From Dactylosporangium sp040689395 (GTDB lineage Bacteria > Actinomycetota > Actinomycetes > Mycobacteriales > Micromonosporaceae), in contig NZ_JBFAZX010000001.1 of assembly GCF_040689395.1 (NCBI RefSeq), forward strand, positions 759,359 through 823,358: 64,000 nucleotides of DNA, in the 5' to 3' direction. The notes below the pieces were generated by a model. It ran no database searches. It had not been told where the DNA came from and worked only from the letters and a program-made list of their open reading frames with translations. The first letter of the stretch is position 1, and each line of letters opens with the position of its first letter. The translations under genes were made by a program, and so were the position numbers. Of this stretch, positions 1-8,494 are shown one piece after another.

Positions 1-1024
1 TGCGCCCGCCGACCGTGCCCTTGTTCTCCGAGCGCTTCACCACCGCACGCCCGTCGACCTCGACGAGCTTGTACACCAGCCCCGCGGTCGGCGCGCCCGA
101 GCCGACGACCACCGCGGTGCCCGCGCCGTAGGCGTCGACCGGCTCGGCGGCGAGCGCCGCGATCGCGTACTCGTCGAGGTCGCCCGACACGACGATCTGG
201 GTGTCCGTCGCGCCGAGCGAGTCGAGCAGGGCCCGGGACTCGGAGGCGAGCACGGACAGGTCGCCGGAGTCGATGCGCACGGCCCGTAGGTCGGGGCCGG
301 CCACCGCGATCGCGTTGCGGATGCCCTGCGCGATGTCGTAGGTGTCCACCAGCAGCGTGGTCTGCTTGCCCAGCGTCGCCACCTGCGAGGCGAAGGCGGC
401 CGGCTCCGAGTCGTGCAGCAGCGTGAAGGCGTGCGCGGCCGTACCCGTGGTCGGGATGCCGTAGCGCCGGCCCGCCTCAAGGTTGGACGTGAACGCGAAG
501 CCGGCCAGGTAGGCGGCCCGGGCGGCGGCGACCGCGGACTCTTCCTGGGTGCGGCGCGAACCCATCTCGATCACGGGGCGCCCGCGGGCGGCGGTGACCA
601 TCCGGGCCGCGGCGGCCGCGATCGCGCAGTCGTGGTTGAGCACGGAGAGCACCAGCGTCTCCAGCACCACACACTCGGCGAACGTGCCGCTGACCGTCAG
701 GATCGGGGAGCCGGGGAAGAACAGCTCGCCTTCGGTGTAGCCGTCGATGTCGCCGCTGAAGCGGTACTTCCCGAGCCACTCGGCCGTCTTCGCGTCCACG
801 ATGCCGCTGGCGGTGAGGAACTCGATCTCCTCCGGCCCGAAGCGGAACCTCCCGATGAGGTCCACCAGGCGGGCGTTGCCGGCCACCACGCCGTAGCGGC
901 GCCCGGTCGGCAGCCGGCGCGCGAACACCTCGAACACGCAATGCCGGTCGGCGGTGCCGTCGTGCAGGGCCGCGGACAGCATCGTCAGCTCATAGTGGTC
1001 GGTCAGCAGCGCGCTACTCGTCAC
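1..1024 (-). CDS. pncB: Nicotinate phosphoribosyltransferase (3' end outside window)
   Basis: This enzyme joins nicotinate to PRPP to make nicotinate mononucleotide in the NAD salvage pathway, in the cytosol. The frame reads from a GTG at 1024 through 341 codons to the left edge, so the C-terminus lies outside the window. The N-terminus begins MTSSALLTDHYELTML, the family signature, followed by VFEVFARRLPTGRRYGVVAG. The visible end contains LVYKLVEVDGRAVVKRSENKG. An in-frame GTG at 1042 is an alternative start but would add six residues before the conserved block. In M. tuberculosis pncB1 (Rv1330c) also lies opposite clpS, so the neighbourhood supports the call. Confidence 0.93.
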   Translation of the reverse strand, partial: MTSSALLTDHYELTMLSAALHDGTADRHCVFEVFARRLPTGRRYGVVAGNARLVDLIGRFRFGPEEIEFLTASGIVDAKTAEWLGKYRFSGDIDGYTEGELFFPGSPILTVSGTFAECVVLETLVLSVLNHDCAIAAAAARMVTAARGRPVIEMGSRRTQEESAVAAARAAYLAGFAFTSNLEAGRRYGIPTTGTAAHAFTLLHDSEPAAFASQVATLGKQTTLLVDTYDIAQGIRNAIAVAGPDLRAVRIDSGDLSVLASESRALLDSLGATDTQIVVSGDLDEYAIAALAAEPVDAYGAGTAVVVGSGAPTAGLVYKLVEVDGRAVVKRSENKGTVGGR

Positions 1025-1059
1025 ACGACCAACATATGCCACCCGTTATAGGACGCCGA

Positions 1060-3684
1060 TCACTCCTCCGGCGGCAGGGAACGCAGCGCCGCGGCGAGCT
1101 CCGCCCGGCCGGTCACGCCGAGCTTCGCGTACACGCGCATGAGGTGGTTGTCGACCGTGCGGGAGGAGAGGTACAGCTGATCGGCGATCTCCTTGGACGG
1201 CACCCCGGCGGCGGCCAGCCGCGCGATCTGCCGCTCCCGGCCGGTCAGCATCGGCTGCGGCACCACCAGCGCCGGCGTGACGGCGTGCGGGCACTCCAGG
1301 CGCAGTTCGGCGAGGCGCTGCGCGGCCCGCGGGGTCTGCGGCGAGCGGATGCCGCGCAGCAGGGTCACCGCGCCGGCGGCGGCCTCGGCGGCGAAGAGGT
1401 ACATCTCCATCTCGGCGAGTTCCTCGGCGACCGACAGCAGCGACCCGCCGTCCTCCTCGGCCATCGCCCGCACGTGCCAGGCCATGGCGGGGGCGAGCCG
1501 GCCCTCGACCGTCTGCGCGAGCTGTGAGATGCGCTCGTTGACCTCGGCCGCGAGGCCGAGCCGGGCGAGGTCGTAGAGGGCGAACATCTCGTGCGCGGCG
1601 AAGCCGTCGTTGCGGTTGCGCGCGGCGAGCAGGCGCAGCACCTCGACAGCCGTGGGGATGTCCCCGGACGCGACGGCGACCCATGCGCGGGCCTCCTCGA
1701 TCCACGGGTAGAGCACCTCCATGGAGCGGTAGTGCGCCTGCTCGGCGAGGGTGAACGCGCTCGCCGCGGCGGTCGCGTCACCCAGCAGCGCGGCGATGTG
1801 CGCCCGCTCGGCGTGGGCCAGGGCCACGAAGATCCGCCCGGTGGCGAGCATGGCGCTGGCCTGGCTCGCCGCGCGGCCGGCCTCCTGCAGGTGGCCACGC
1901 AGCCGGGCCGCCTGCGCGCGGACGATCTGCAGGTAGCCGGAGCCGAGCAGGAAGTTGCCCGCGTCGGCCATGCCGGCGAACTCGGTGGCCACGATCGCGT
2001 CGACGGCCGCCATGTCACCGGCGAGGATCATGGCGGTGCCGCGGGCCAGCTCGATGCCCAGCTGGATGTACGGCACCTCGGCCCGCCACTGGGCGGCGTC
2101 GGCGTCCAGCGACGCCATCGCCTTGACCGTCTGCACCGGGATGCCACGCATCGCCTGCAGGTGGCCCATGATGCTGCGGGCCAGCGCGCGGGGCCCGGGT
2201 GCGCTCGCCGGGCTGTCGAGCACGGTGCGGGCGAGGGTCAGCGCCTGGGCGTGGTCGCCGCGGTGCAGGCGCATGGTCGACTCCACCGCCAGGGCGAGGG
2301 AGCGCTCCCGCAGGTCGCTGAGCTTGTGGGCCTGGTGGTTCATCTCGTCGGCGGTCGACGAGTCGCCCAGGCCCCACTGCGAGGTGATGTGGCGGATCGC
2401 GAGCCACCGGCTGCGCTGCGCCTCGTCGACGATCTGGTCCTCGTTCTGGTCGAGGATGAGTGCACCCTCGTCGGGGCAGCTGGCGAACATCAGGATCGTG
2501 GCGAGCGTCTCGGCGGCGTCGAACCCGCCGCCGGCGGCGACGGCGGCCTTGCCCAGCCGCATCGCCAGGGCCATGTCGTAGGTGGCGAAGGCGAGGCGGC
2601 AGGCGTTGAGCAGCAGGACCGGGTCGCGGGCGGTGTCGCTGTCCAACCGCCAGACGGCGACCCGTAGCAGGTCGTCGCGGCGGCGGGCGCCGGTCTGCTC
2701 CACCAGCGTGGCCAGTTCGGCGAGCAGGCGCCGGAACCGGGTGACCGGGCAACGGCGGCGCACGACCTCCCCGTACAGCGGATGGGCCAGCCGGACGGTG
2801 GTGCGCCGGTCCTCCACGACGACCCGCACCAGCTGCCGCTCCTCGGCGATCTCGACGGTGGCCAGGTCGGTGGCCTTGACCAGCAGCGGCAGGCCGATCG
2901 GCTCGCCGAACGCGACCAGTTCCAGCACCCCCCGCTCCTGCGGGGTGAGCTTGCCGATGCGGGCGTCGACCACCTCCGTGAGGGTCGGCGCCAGGTCGAC
3001 CTTGCCGGTCCAGCGCTGCATGCCGTAGCTCTCGGTGATCTCACCGGCGGCGTGCGCGGCGATCACCAGCTCGCGCAGCAGCAGCGCGTTGCCCTGGGAG
3101 AGCTGCCAGAGCCGGTCCACGGAGGCCGAGTCGACAGGGCCGCCGAGCACCTGCTGCAGCAGGTCGGAGGTCTCCCGCAGGGTGAGCGGCCCGAGCTCGA
3201 TCCGCTCGGCCAGGTCGTCCTTCCACAGCGCGCTGATCGGGTCGTGCACAGGCTCGCCGGTGCGCACGGTGCCGATGACCGTCGCGTTCTCCGAGCGGGC
3301 GACGTAGTACACCAGGGCGGCCGACAGCGGGTCGAGCAGATGAGCGTCGTCGATCGCGACCACGATCGGCCGCCCGGCCGCCTGGCGGTGCAGCGCGTCG
3401 ACGGCCCAGCGCAGCAGCCCGGCCGGCGAGCCGCCCGCCGGCTGGTCCGGCGGGAGCACCTGCGCCAGGCCGCCGAGCGGCAGGCCGGCCGTCGCGGCGT
3501 TGGCCGTCGCCGTCCAGACCGCGAGTCTGTCCTGGTCAAGTGAGTTGACGCCCTCGCGCAGCAATCGGCTCTTGCCGATTCCTGGCGGGCCGCCGAGAAT
3601 CAGTCCGCGACCGGTCGAACCGCAGGCGGCTTCGCCGACTCGGACCAGTTCTGCGCTTCTGCCGACAAAACTCCAGGGGGGCAC
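1060..3684 (-). CDS. LuxR-family ATPase regulator (LAL type)
   Basis: Large ATP-binding regulator of the LAL/MalT class, 874 residues, the usual size. Residues 31-39 are a Walker A (GGPPGIGKS) and residues 107-113 (IVVAIDD) a Walker B. A long helical, TPR-like middle follows. Residues 811-874 are a LuxR/GerE helix-turn-helix (LTGRERQIARLAAAG then SSRTVDNHLMRVYAKLGV). Such proteins are ATP-gated transcription activators; the target is not evident. The gene is divergent from the GTPase gene at 3882, so the two may share a control region. A 12-bp perfect palindrome lies 8 bp upstream of the ATG. It is read towards pncB with a gap of about 35 bp and may be cotranscribed with it. Confidence 0.9.
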   Translation of the reverse strand: MPPWSFVGRSAELVRVGEAACGSTGRGLILGGPPGIGKSRLLREGVNSLDQDRLAVWTATANAATAGLPLGGLAQVLPPDQPAGGSPAGLLRWAVDALHRQAAGRPIVVAIDDAHLLDPLSAALVYYVARSENATVIGTVRTGEPVHDPISALWKDDLAERIELGPLTLRETSDLLQQVLGGPVDSASVDRLWQLSQGNALLLRELVIAAHAAGEITESYGMQRWTGKVDLAPTLTEVVDARIGKLTPQERGVLELVAFGEPIGLPLLVKATDLATVEIAEERQLVRVVVEDRRTTVRLAHPLYGEVVRRRCPVTRFRRLLAELATLVEQTGARRRDDLLRVAVWRLDSDTARDPVLLLNACRLAFATYDMALAMRLGKAAVAAGGGFDAAETLATILMFASCPDEGALILDQNEDQIVDEAQRSRWLAIRHITSQWGLGDSSTADEMNHQAHKLSDLRERSLALAVESTMRLHRGDHAQALTLARTVLDSPASAPGPRALARSIMGHLQAMRGIPVQTVKAMASLDADAAQWRAEVPYIQLGIELARGTAMILAGDMAAVDAIVATEFAGMADAGNFLLGSGYLQIVRAQAARLRGHLQEAGRAASQASAMLATGRIFVALAHAERAHIAALLGDATAAASAFTLAEQAHYRSMEVLYPWIEEARAWVAVASGDIPTAVEVLRLLAARNRNDGFAAHEMFALYDLARLGLAAEVNERISQLAQTVEGRLAPAMAWHVRAMAEEDGGSLLSVAEELAEMEMYLFAAEAAAGAVTLLRGIRSPQTPRAAQRLAELRLECPHAVTPALVVPQPMLTGRERQIARLAAAGVPSKEIADQLYLSSRTVDNHLMRVYAKLGVTGRAELAAALRSLPPEE

Positions 3685-3692
3685 TGTCGCAG

Positions 3693-3704
3693 CATATCGA
3701 TATG
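3693..3704. promoter_or_regulatory. Palindrome CATATCGATATG upstream of LAL gene
   Basis: A perfect 12-bp palindrome in the divergent region between the LuxR-type ATPase gene and the GTPase gene. It could be an operator for autoregulation; this is inference from position and symmetry only. Confidence 0.3.
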
Positions 3705-3881
3705 TTGATTACTCGGCGTACCCACGGGAGCACGAACTTTGAGTAGTGCGTCCGGCTCCAGTTGAGTAGCCCTGACCCTGCTGCCGTAAGTGTCCGTTCA
3801 CGTAGCGTTCCGGTGCCTGCCGCGCATGCCCTTGAGCTGCGCGCGGGCGGGCCTTCCCGGGCGTGCACAAGGAGGTCGCAC

Positions 3882-5453
3882 ATGGGTTTCGGGGTCCTGC
3901 AGGCGCCGCTGATCGATATGACTGTCACGTCTTCGCCGGGCCACGGCGTCACGACGAGCGGGAGTCCAGTGTCCGCCATGCCGGTTCGCGGCAGCCGGAA
4001 GCATCGGCAGCCGAGCGCCCCGCTCCAGCCGCCCCAGCATTCCTACGCGGTTGTCGCCGGCACTCCGCTCGGCGGGAAGACGGCCCTGGTCGACGCGCTG
4101 ATCCGGCGTACCGCCGAGGAACCGATCGACGCCGGGGACACCTGGCTGGTGTTCCGCCACGGCGAGCGCGCCGACGCGTGGGCCTTCGTGCCCGGGCACC
4201 GCGAGCCGCGCCCCTTCCCGGACGGTAGCCGCGTCAAGGGCCCGGCCCGCCCGGCCCGGCGGATCGAGATCACGCACCCCTGTGACCTGCTGGAACGGGT
4301 CGCCCTCATCGACACGCCCGGCCGCGGGGGCCCGGACGCGGCCACCGCCGAGATCGTCGTGGACGCCGCCGCCGGCGGCCTGGGCCTGCTCTTCGTGGTC
4401 GACGCCGCGGCCCCGCTCGCCCGCGCCGACCTCGACCTGCTGGGCGCCGCCGACGGCCGGGTGGAGCGGATCGCGTTCGTGCTCACCGGCATCGACCAGC
4501 ACGACGCGTGGCCGCAGATGCTGGCCGCCAACCGGGCGCTACTCGCCTCGCGCGGCCCCCGGCTGGCCGCCGCGCCCTGGTTCCCGGTCTCGCTCGACCC
4601 GGCGAACGTGTTCGGCGTCGCCGAGCTGCGCCACCTGCTCGAGACGTGGGCCGGCGAGCAGGCCAGGTTCGAAGCGCAGGCATCCGAGGCGCAGGCGGAT
4701 GGACGGGCCGGCGCCCGCACCGGCGGCGTCGCCGCCACCGTCTCGGCGACGGGTGATTCTTGGGAGGAAAAGCTCCACCGGGAGATCCGCGCCCGCCGGT
4801 TGGCCGCCATGGAGCGCGTCTCGATCGACCTGGCCACCATCCACGTGCGCTGCGTGCAGGAGCTCGGCTCCGGCAAGGGCTGCCCGGAGCTGCCCCGCGT
4901 GCTCGACCGGGAGCTGCACGCGCTGTCCGTGCGCAGCACCCGCGTGCTGCAGACGGACACCCGCGAGGTGATCGGCGCCGTCTTCGGCTCGCTGCTGGAC
5001 AGCCCGCCGGACGAGGTCGTGCTCGCCCGGGTCGCCGCGGCCGCCCGGCAGGCCGTGGACGCCGCGCACGACGACGGGCGCGAGCGGGACCGGGCGCTGC
5101 TGGTGACCACCACCTCCGGCGTCGCGGCGCTCACCGGCGCCGGGGCGTTGGACAGCCTCTCCGCGGTCGGCGTCTGGTCCGGGTCGATCAGCGCGGAGGA
5201 CGCCTGGCAGGTGCTCCCGCCGCTGGGCATCGGGCTCAACGCCGGGTCATATGCCATGTGGCAGCCTCGGCGCGCGCCGGGTGGGCCGCCGAAGCTGCCG
5301 GACAAGAAGGACTGCCGGCGCTGGCTGCAGCAGGCGCTGCGGGAGGTCGAGGTCGAACTCGGTCACGAGCTCAGCGAGCGGTACGCGCAGCTGCGCCAAG
5401 CGCTCACGATCATCGCGGGGGACGCGGTCGACCATGGCGTGTTGCTCGCTTGA
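3882..5453 (+). CDS. Dynamin-like / TrmE-class GTPase
   Basis: A 523-residue P-loop GTPase. G1 is GTPLGGKT at residues 60-67, G3 is DTPG at 144-147, and TGID at 202-205 sits where the G4 N/TKxD motif belongs but lacks its lysine. The C-terminal 250 residues look mostly helical with no clear transmembrane span until a hydrophobic stretch around LLVTTTSGVAALTGAG. This layout resembles bacterial dynamin-like proteins, which remodel membranes, but the family assignment is inference. The frame is open from 3762, but AAGGAGG 6 bases before the ATG at 3882 is the best Shine-Dalgarno sequence, so I start there. It is followed 15 bp later by clpS. Confidence 0.7.
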   Translation: MGFGVLQAPLIDMTVTSSPGHGVTTSGSPVSAMPVRGSRKHRQPSAPLQPPQHSYAVVAGTPLGGKTALVDALIRRTAEEPIDAGDTWLVFRHGERADAWAFVPGHREPRPFPDGSRVKGPARPARRIEITHPCDLLERVALIDTPGRGGPDAATAEIVVDAAAGGLGLLFVVDAAAPLARADLDLLGAADGRVERIAFVLTGIDQHDAWPQMLAANRALLASRGPRLAAAPWFPVSLDPANVFGVAELRHLLETWAGEQARFEAQASEAQADGRAGARTGGVAATVSATGDSWEEKLHREIRARRLAAMERVSIDLATIHVRCVQELGSGKGCPELPRVLDRELHALSVRSTRVLQTDTREVIGAVFGSLLDSPPDEVVLARVAAAARQAVDAAHDDGRERDRALLVTTTSGVAALTGAGALDSLSAVGVWSGSISAEDAWQVLPPLGIGLNAGSYAMWQPRRAPGGPPKLPDKKDCRRWLQQALREVEVELGHELSERYAQLRQALTIIAGDAVDHGVLLA

Positions 5454-5468
5454 TGGCACCATGATGGT

Positions 5469-5765
5469 ATGGCGGCGCCGCAGGTCCTACCGATCGAAGA
5501 GACCCACGTCGAGGTTGACGAGGTGCCCCAGACCGACCGTCCGTGGGTGACCGTCGTCTGGAATGATCCCGTCAACCTCATGAGCTACGTGACCTGGGTC
5601 CTGCAGAAGCTGTTCGGGTACAACAAGGAGAAGGCCGAACGCCTGATGCTCGACGTGCATCACAAGGGCAAGGCCATCGTGACGAGCGGTGTGCGCGAGC
5701 GCATGGAGTATGACGCGTCACGGTTGCAGGCGCACGGCCTCTGGGCGACGGTGGAGCAGTCGTGA
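5469..5765 (+). CDS. clpS: ATP-dependent Clp protease adaptor ClpS
   Basis: ClpS binds N-degron substrates and delivers them to the Clp unfoldase. The 98-residue protein has the family core: WNDPVNLMSYVTWVLQ at residues 31-46, then LMLDVHHKGKAIV and a C-terminal AHGLWATVE. Length is normal for actinobacterial ClpS. The GTGA overlap with the next gene (5762-5765) indicates translational coupling with the DUF2017 gene, as in M. tuberculosis Rv1331-Rv1332. The protease subunits clpP1, clpP2 and clpX are far away at 59-62 kb in this window. Confidence 0.97.
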   Translation: MAAPQVLPIEETHVEVDEVPQTDRPWVTVVWNDPVNLMSYVTWVLQKLFGYNKEKAERLMLDVHHKGKAIVTSGVRERMEYDASRLQAHGLWATVEQS

Positions 5766-6262
5766 CCATGTTCGTGCGCGAAGGAAAGGTGTGCGTCGCC
5801 CGGTTCGGTCCGGGCGAGGCCGCCGTGCTCAACGAGGTCATGCTCGAGGTGATCACCCTGCTGTCGGAGCGGTTCGACCGCGCCGACCCGGTGATCGAGC
5901 GGTTGTTTCCCGATGTGTACCGCGACGATCCCGCCCTGTCGGCCGAGCTGCGTCGCTACACGGAGGACGACCTGCGCTCGGCGAAGCTGGAGCAGGCCGC
6001 GATGCTGCTCGACGCGCTGCCGGTGGAGGGTGGCGAGGTGGCGCTCGACGAGGAGCAGGCCGAGGCGTGGCTGCGCGCGCTGACCGACGTCCGGCTCACC
6101 CTCGGCATGCGGCTGGGCATCGTGGACGACGACGTCGATATCGAGGCGGAGCTGGACGACGCGATCCTGAACGATCCGACCTCCGCCCGGGTGGGACAGC
6201 TGTCCGTTTATCAGTACCTGACGTACCTGCAGGAGTCGCTCGTCGGCGCTCTCATGGCGTGA
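5762..6262 (+). CDS. DUF2017 family protein
   Basis: A 166-residue soluble, acidic protein starting at GTG inside the clpS stop codon. It matches the DUF2017 family by the pattern MLEVITLLSERF, then LFPDVYRDDP, SAELRRYTEDDLRSAKLEQA and VRLTLGMRLGI. The biochemical role is not known. Its constant position between clpS and mec in actinobacteria suggests a link with ClpS or with the neighbouring sulfur genes; that is inference. Confidence 0.88.
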   Translation: MTMFVREGKVCVARFGPGEAAVLNEVMLEVITLLSERFDRADPVIERLFPDVYRDDPALSAELRRYTEDDLRSAKLEQAAMLLDALPVEGGEVALDEEQAEAWLRALTDVRLTLGMRLGIVDDDVDIEAELDDAILNDPTSARVGQLSVYQYLTYLQESLVGALMA

Positions 6263-6296
6263 GGGCGGTCACGGGCAAGTGTCGCTCGGGTTTCGG

Positions 6297-6302
6297 TACT
6301 CT
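6297..6302 (+). promoter_or_regulatory. -10 hexamer TACTCT, leaderless mec start
   Basis: TACTCT is followed by 7 bases and the GTG of mec, which places the transcription start at or next to the start codon. No Shine-Dalgarno sequence is present. No good -35 is visible. Confidence 0.5.
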
Positions 6303-6309
6303 GTCATGC

Positions 6310-6801
6310 GTGCTGACCATCGACGCCGCGATCCTCGACGCGATCGTCGCGCATGCCCGCCGGGACCACCCGGACGAGGCGTGCGGGATCGTCGCCGGTC
6401 CGGCTGGCTCCGACCGGCCCGAGAGGCACGTGCCGATGGAGAACGCGGCCCGGTCCATGACGTTCTACGAGTTCGACTCCAAGGAGCAGCTGCGGCTGTG
6501 GCGGGAGATGGACGACGCCGACGAGGAGCCGGTCGTGGTCTACCACTCGCACACCGCGACGGAGGCCTACCCGTCCCGGACGGACGTCGCCTTCGCCGGC
6601 GAGCCCAACGCGCACTACCTGCTGGTCTCCACCCGTCACCCCGAGCTGACCGAGATCCGGTCGTTCCGCATCGTGGACGGAGCCATCACCGAGGAGCCGG
6701 TTCAGGTAGTTAACGCAGTCGTGGATCCGAATGCCGTCCAGACCTACCTCTTCGGGCAGAGTCCGACGACCGTCGACTACGAGTGTCGGGCCGGCAGCTG
6801 A
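6310..6801 (+). CDS. mec: JAMM metallopeptidase, CysO-cysteine hydrolase Mec
   Basis: Zinc peptidase of the JAMM/MPN+ fold. In M. tuberculosis Mec (Rv1334) cleaves the cysteine adduct from the sulfur carrier CysO to release free cysteine. The complete motif is visible in this 163-residue protein: Glu23 in DEACGIV, then HSH at 79-81, Ser89 and Asp92 (HxHx7SxxD). The frame is open far upstream, but the family begins at the GTG at 6310, just behind a -10 hexamer. It is followed by cysO and cysM, the canonical cysteine pathway order. Confidence 0.92.
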   Translation: MLTIDAAILDAIVAHARRDHPDEACGIVAGPAGSDRPERHVPMENAARSMTFYEFDSKEQLRLWREMDDADEEPVVVYHSHTATEAYPSRTDVAFAGEPNAHYLLVSTRHPELTEIRSFRIVDGAITEEPVQVVNAVVDPNAVQTYLFGQSPTTVDYECRAGS

Positions 6802-6871
6802 CCAGCCGCCGTGCAGCACTCGTCCCGTTCGTCGTCGTCCACCGCTCATGCCATACCTGAGGAGAAAAATC

Positions 6872-7183
6872 ATGGCTATCGAGGTTCGTATTCCCACCAT
6901 CCTGCGCAGCTACACCGGCGGTGCCAAGACCGTCGACGGCTCCGGGGACACGATCGCTGACCTGCTGACCGACCTGGACTCGCGCCACGCGGGCCTGAAG
7001 GACCGGCTCATCACCGGTGAGGGCGGCCTGCACCGGTTCGTCAACGTGTACATCAACGACGAGGACGTCCGGTTCCTCGGCGCGCTCGACGCGAAGCTCA
7101 ACGACGGCGACTCCGTGACGATCCTGCCCGCGGTCGCGGGTGGCGCCCTAGCGTTCGCTGCCGCGCACGCCCTGCGGGGCTGA
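6872..7183 (+). CDS. cysO: Sulfur-carrier protein CysO (MoaD/ThiS fold) with C-terminal extension
   Basis: Small ubiquitin-like carrier. Its C-terminal diglycine is thiocarboxylated and donates sulfur to O-phosphoserine on CysM. The 103-residue sequence has the MoaD/ThiS beta-grasp pattern (VRIPTILRSYTGG, VNVYINDEDVRFL, DGDSVTILPAVAGG). The diglycine is at residues 90-91, but the frame continues for 12 more residues (ALAFAAAHALRG) before TGA. As I recall it, the mycobacterial protein stops at the diglycine, so this version would need trimming. GAGGAGAAAA lies upstream of the ATG. It is flanked by mec and cysM. Confidence 0.9.
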   Translation: MAIEVRIPTILRSYTGGAKTVDGSGDTIADLLTDLDSRHAGLKDRLITGEGGLHRFVNVYINDEDVRFLGALDAKLNDGDSVTILPAVAGGALAFAAAHALRG

Positions 7184-7188
7184 TCGGC

Positions 7189-8139
7189 GTGGCGCGCTAC
7201 GAGTCCCTCCTCGACGCGTGCGGAAACACGCCGCTCATCGGTCTGCCCCGGCTTTCGCCGAGCGCCGACGTGCGGCTGTGGGCCAAGCTCGAGGATCGCA
7301 ACCCGACGGGGAGCGTCAAGGACCGCGTGGCGCTGTGGATGGTGAAGGCGGCCGAGGAGTCCGGCCGCCTCCGCCCCGGTGACACGATCATCGAGCCCAC
7401 CAGCGGCAACACCGGCATCGCGCTGGCGATGGTGGCGAAGCTGCGCGGGTATCGGCTGGTCTGCGTCATGCCGGAGAACGTGTCCGCCGAGCGGACCTCG
7501 ATCCTGCGCATGTATGGCGCGGAGATCATCTTCTCGCCGGCGGCGGGCGGCTCCAACCGTGCCGTCGCCGTGGCGAAGGAGATCGCGGCCGAGCACCCGG
7601 ACTGGGTCATGCTGTTTCAGTATGGCAATGAGGCCAACGCGCGCGCCCACTACGAGTCGACCGGGCCGGAGATCCTGCGAGACCTGCCCACGATCACCCA
7701 CTTCGTGGCCGGCCTGGGCACCACCGGCACGCTCATGGGCGTCGGGCGATATCTGCGCGAGAAGGTCGAGGACATCGAGATCGTGGCCGCCGAGCCGCGC
7801 TACGGCGAGCTCGTCTACGGCCTGCGCAACCTCGACGAGGGCTACGTGCCGGAGCTGTATGACGCGACGGTGCTCACCCGGCGCTTCTCGGTCGGCACGC
7901 GCGACTCGGTGCTGCGCACCCGGCAGCTGGTCGAGGTCGAGGGCATGTTCGTCGGCTTCTCCACCGGCGCGGTGCTGCACGCCGCACTGGCCGTCGCCCA
8001 TCAGGCGCTCAAGGCCGGCAAGCGGGCCGACGTCGTGTTCCTGGTCGCCGACGGCGGGTGGAAGTACCTGTCGACCGGCGCCTATGGCGGCACCCTGGCC
8101 GAGGCCGAGAGCGCCCTGGAAGGCCAGCTCTGGGCCTGA
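7189..8139 (+). CDS. cysM: O-phosphoserine sulfhydrylase / cysteine synthase CysM
   Basis: PLP-dependent beta-family enzyme of 316 residues that condenses an activated serine with sulfur carried by CysO-thiocarboxylate. PLP lysine is Lys44 in PTGSVKDR. The phosphate/substrate loops EPTSGNTG and the glycine-rich GLGTTGT are present, as is the C-terminal FLVADGGWKYLSTGAY, typical of the CysM branch found beside mec and cysO. The GTG start lies 5 bp after the cysO stop, so the three genes form one transcription unit. Activity on O-phosphoserine rather than O-acetylserine is inferred from the neighbourhood. Confidence 0.93.
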   Translation: MARYESLLDACGNTPLIGLPRLSPSADVRLWAKLEDRNPTGSVKDRVALWMVKAAEESGRLRPGDTIIEPTSGNTGIALAMVAKLRGYRLVCVMPENVSAERTSILRMYGAEIIFSPAAGGSNRAVAVAKEIAAEHPDWVMLFQYGNEANARAHYESTGPEILRDLPTITHFVAGLGTTGTLMGVGRYLREKVEDIEIVAAEPRYGELVYGLRNLDEGYVPELYDATVLTRRFSVGTRDSVLRTRQLVEVEGMFVGFSTGAVLHAALAVAHQALKAGKRADVVFLVADGGWKYLSTGAYGGTLAEAESALEGQLWA

Positions 8140-8494
8140 GGCCAGATCAGGCCCGATTACGCCCCGCAGGCCCGTGACGGTGCACGCTCGCGAACGCCGC
8201 GATCGTGCGCCGGCCGCCGTGGGCAAGACGGAACGCGTCCGGCAGCTGCCGGCGCGGTCGCCGCATGCTCACCGGATGCGACGAGCGAGGCCGTTGCACG
8301 TGACTCAGTCGTGTCACGTTGGCGACATCTGGCGTCCGATCATTCAACCTGGGCTGCCAGTCCGGCGTAGGCTGCGCAGCGTGACAGGCCATGCCCTACA
8401 ACGGGCGGTCCGCGGATTGGATCTATCCTCACCCTGACCGGTGCGATCCACAGATTCGTTCGAAGACGGGAGACGGCGGGTTGAGGGCAGCATC
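8140..8494. other. Intergenic region cysM to MBL gene
   Basis: No credible gene in 355 bp. In M. tuberculosis a rhomboid protease gene and murI lie at this point; nothing resembling either remains. It holds a 7-bp inverted repeat, ACGTGAC-8-GTCACGT, at 8298-8319. A possible -10 (TATCCT, near 8420) lies about 70 bp before the MBL start. Confidence 0.6.
8298..8319. promoter_or_regulatory. Inverted repeat ACGTGAC N8 GTCACGT
   Basis: Perfect 7-bp arms with an 8-bp spacer in the gap upstream of the MBL-fold gene. The symmetry suggests an operator; the regulator is unknown. Confidence 0.3.
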
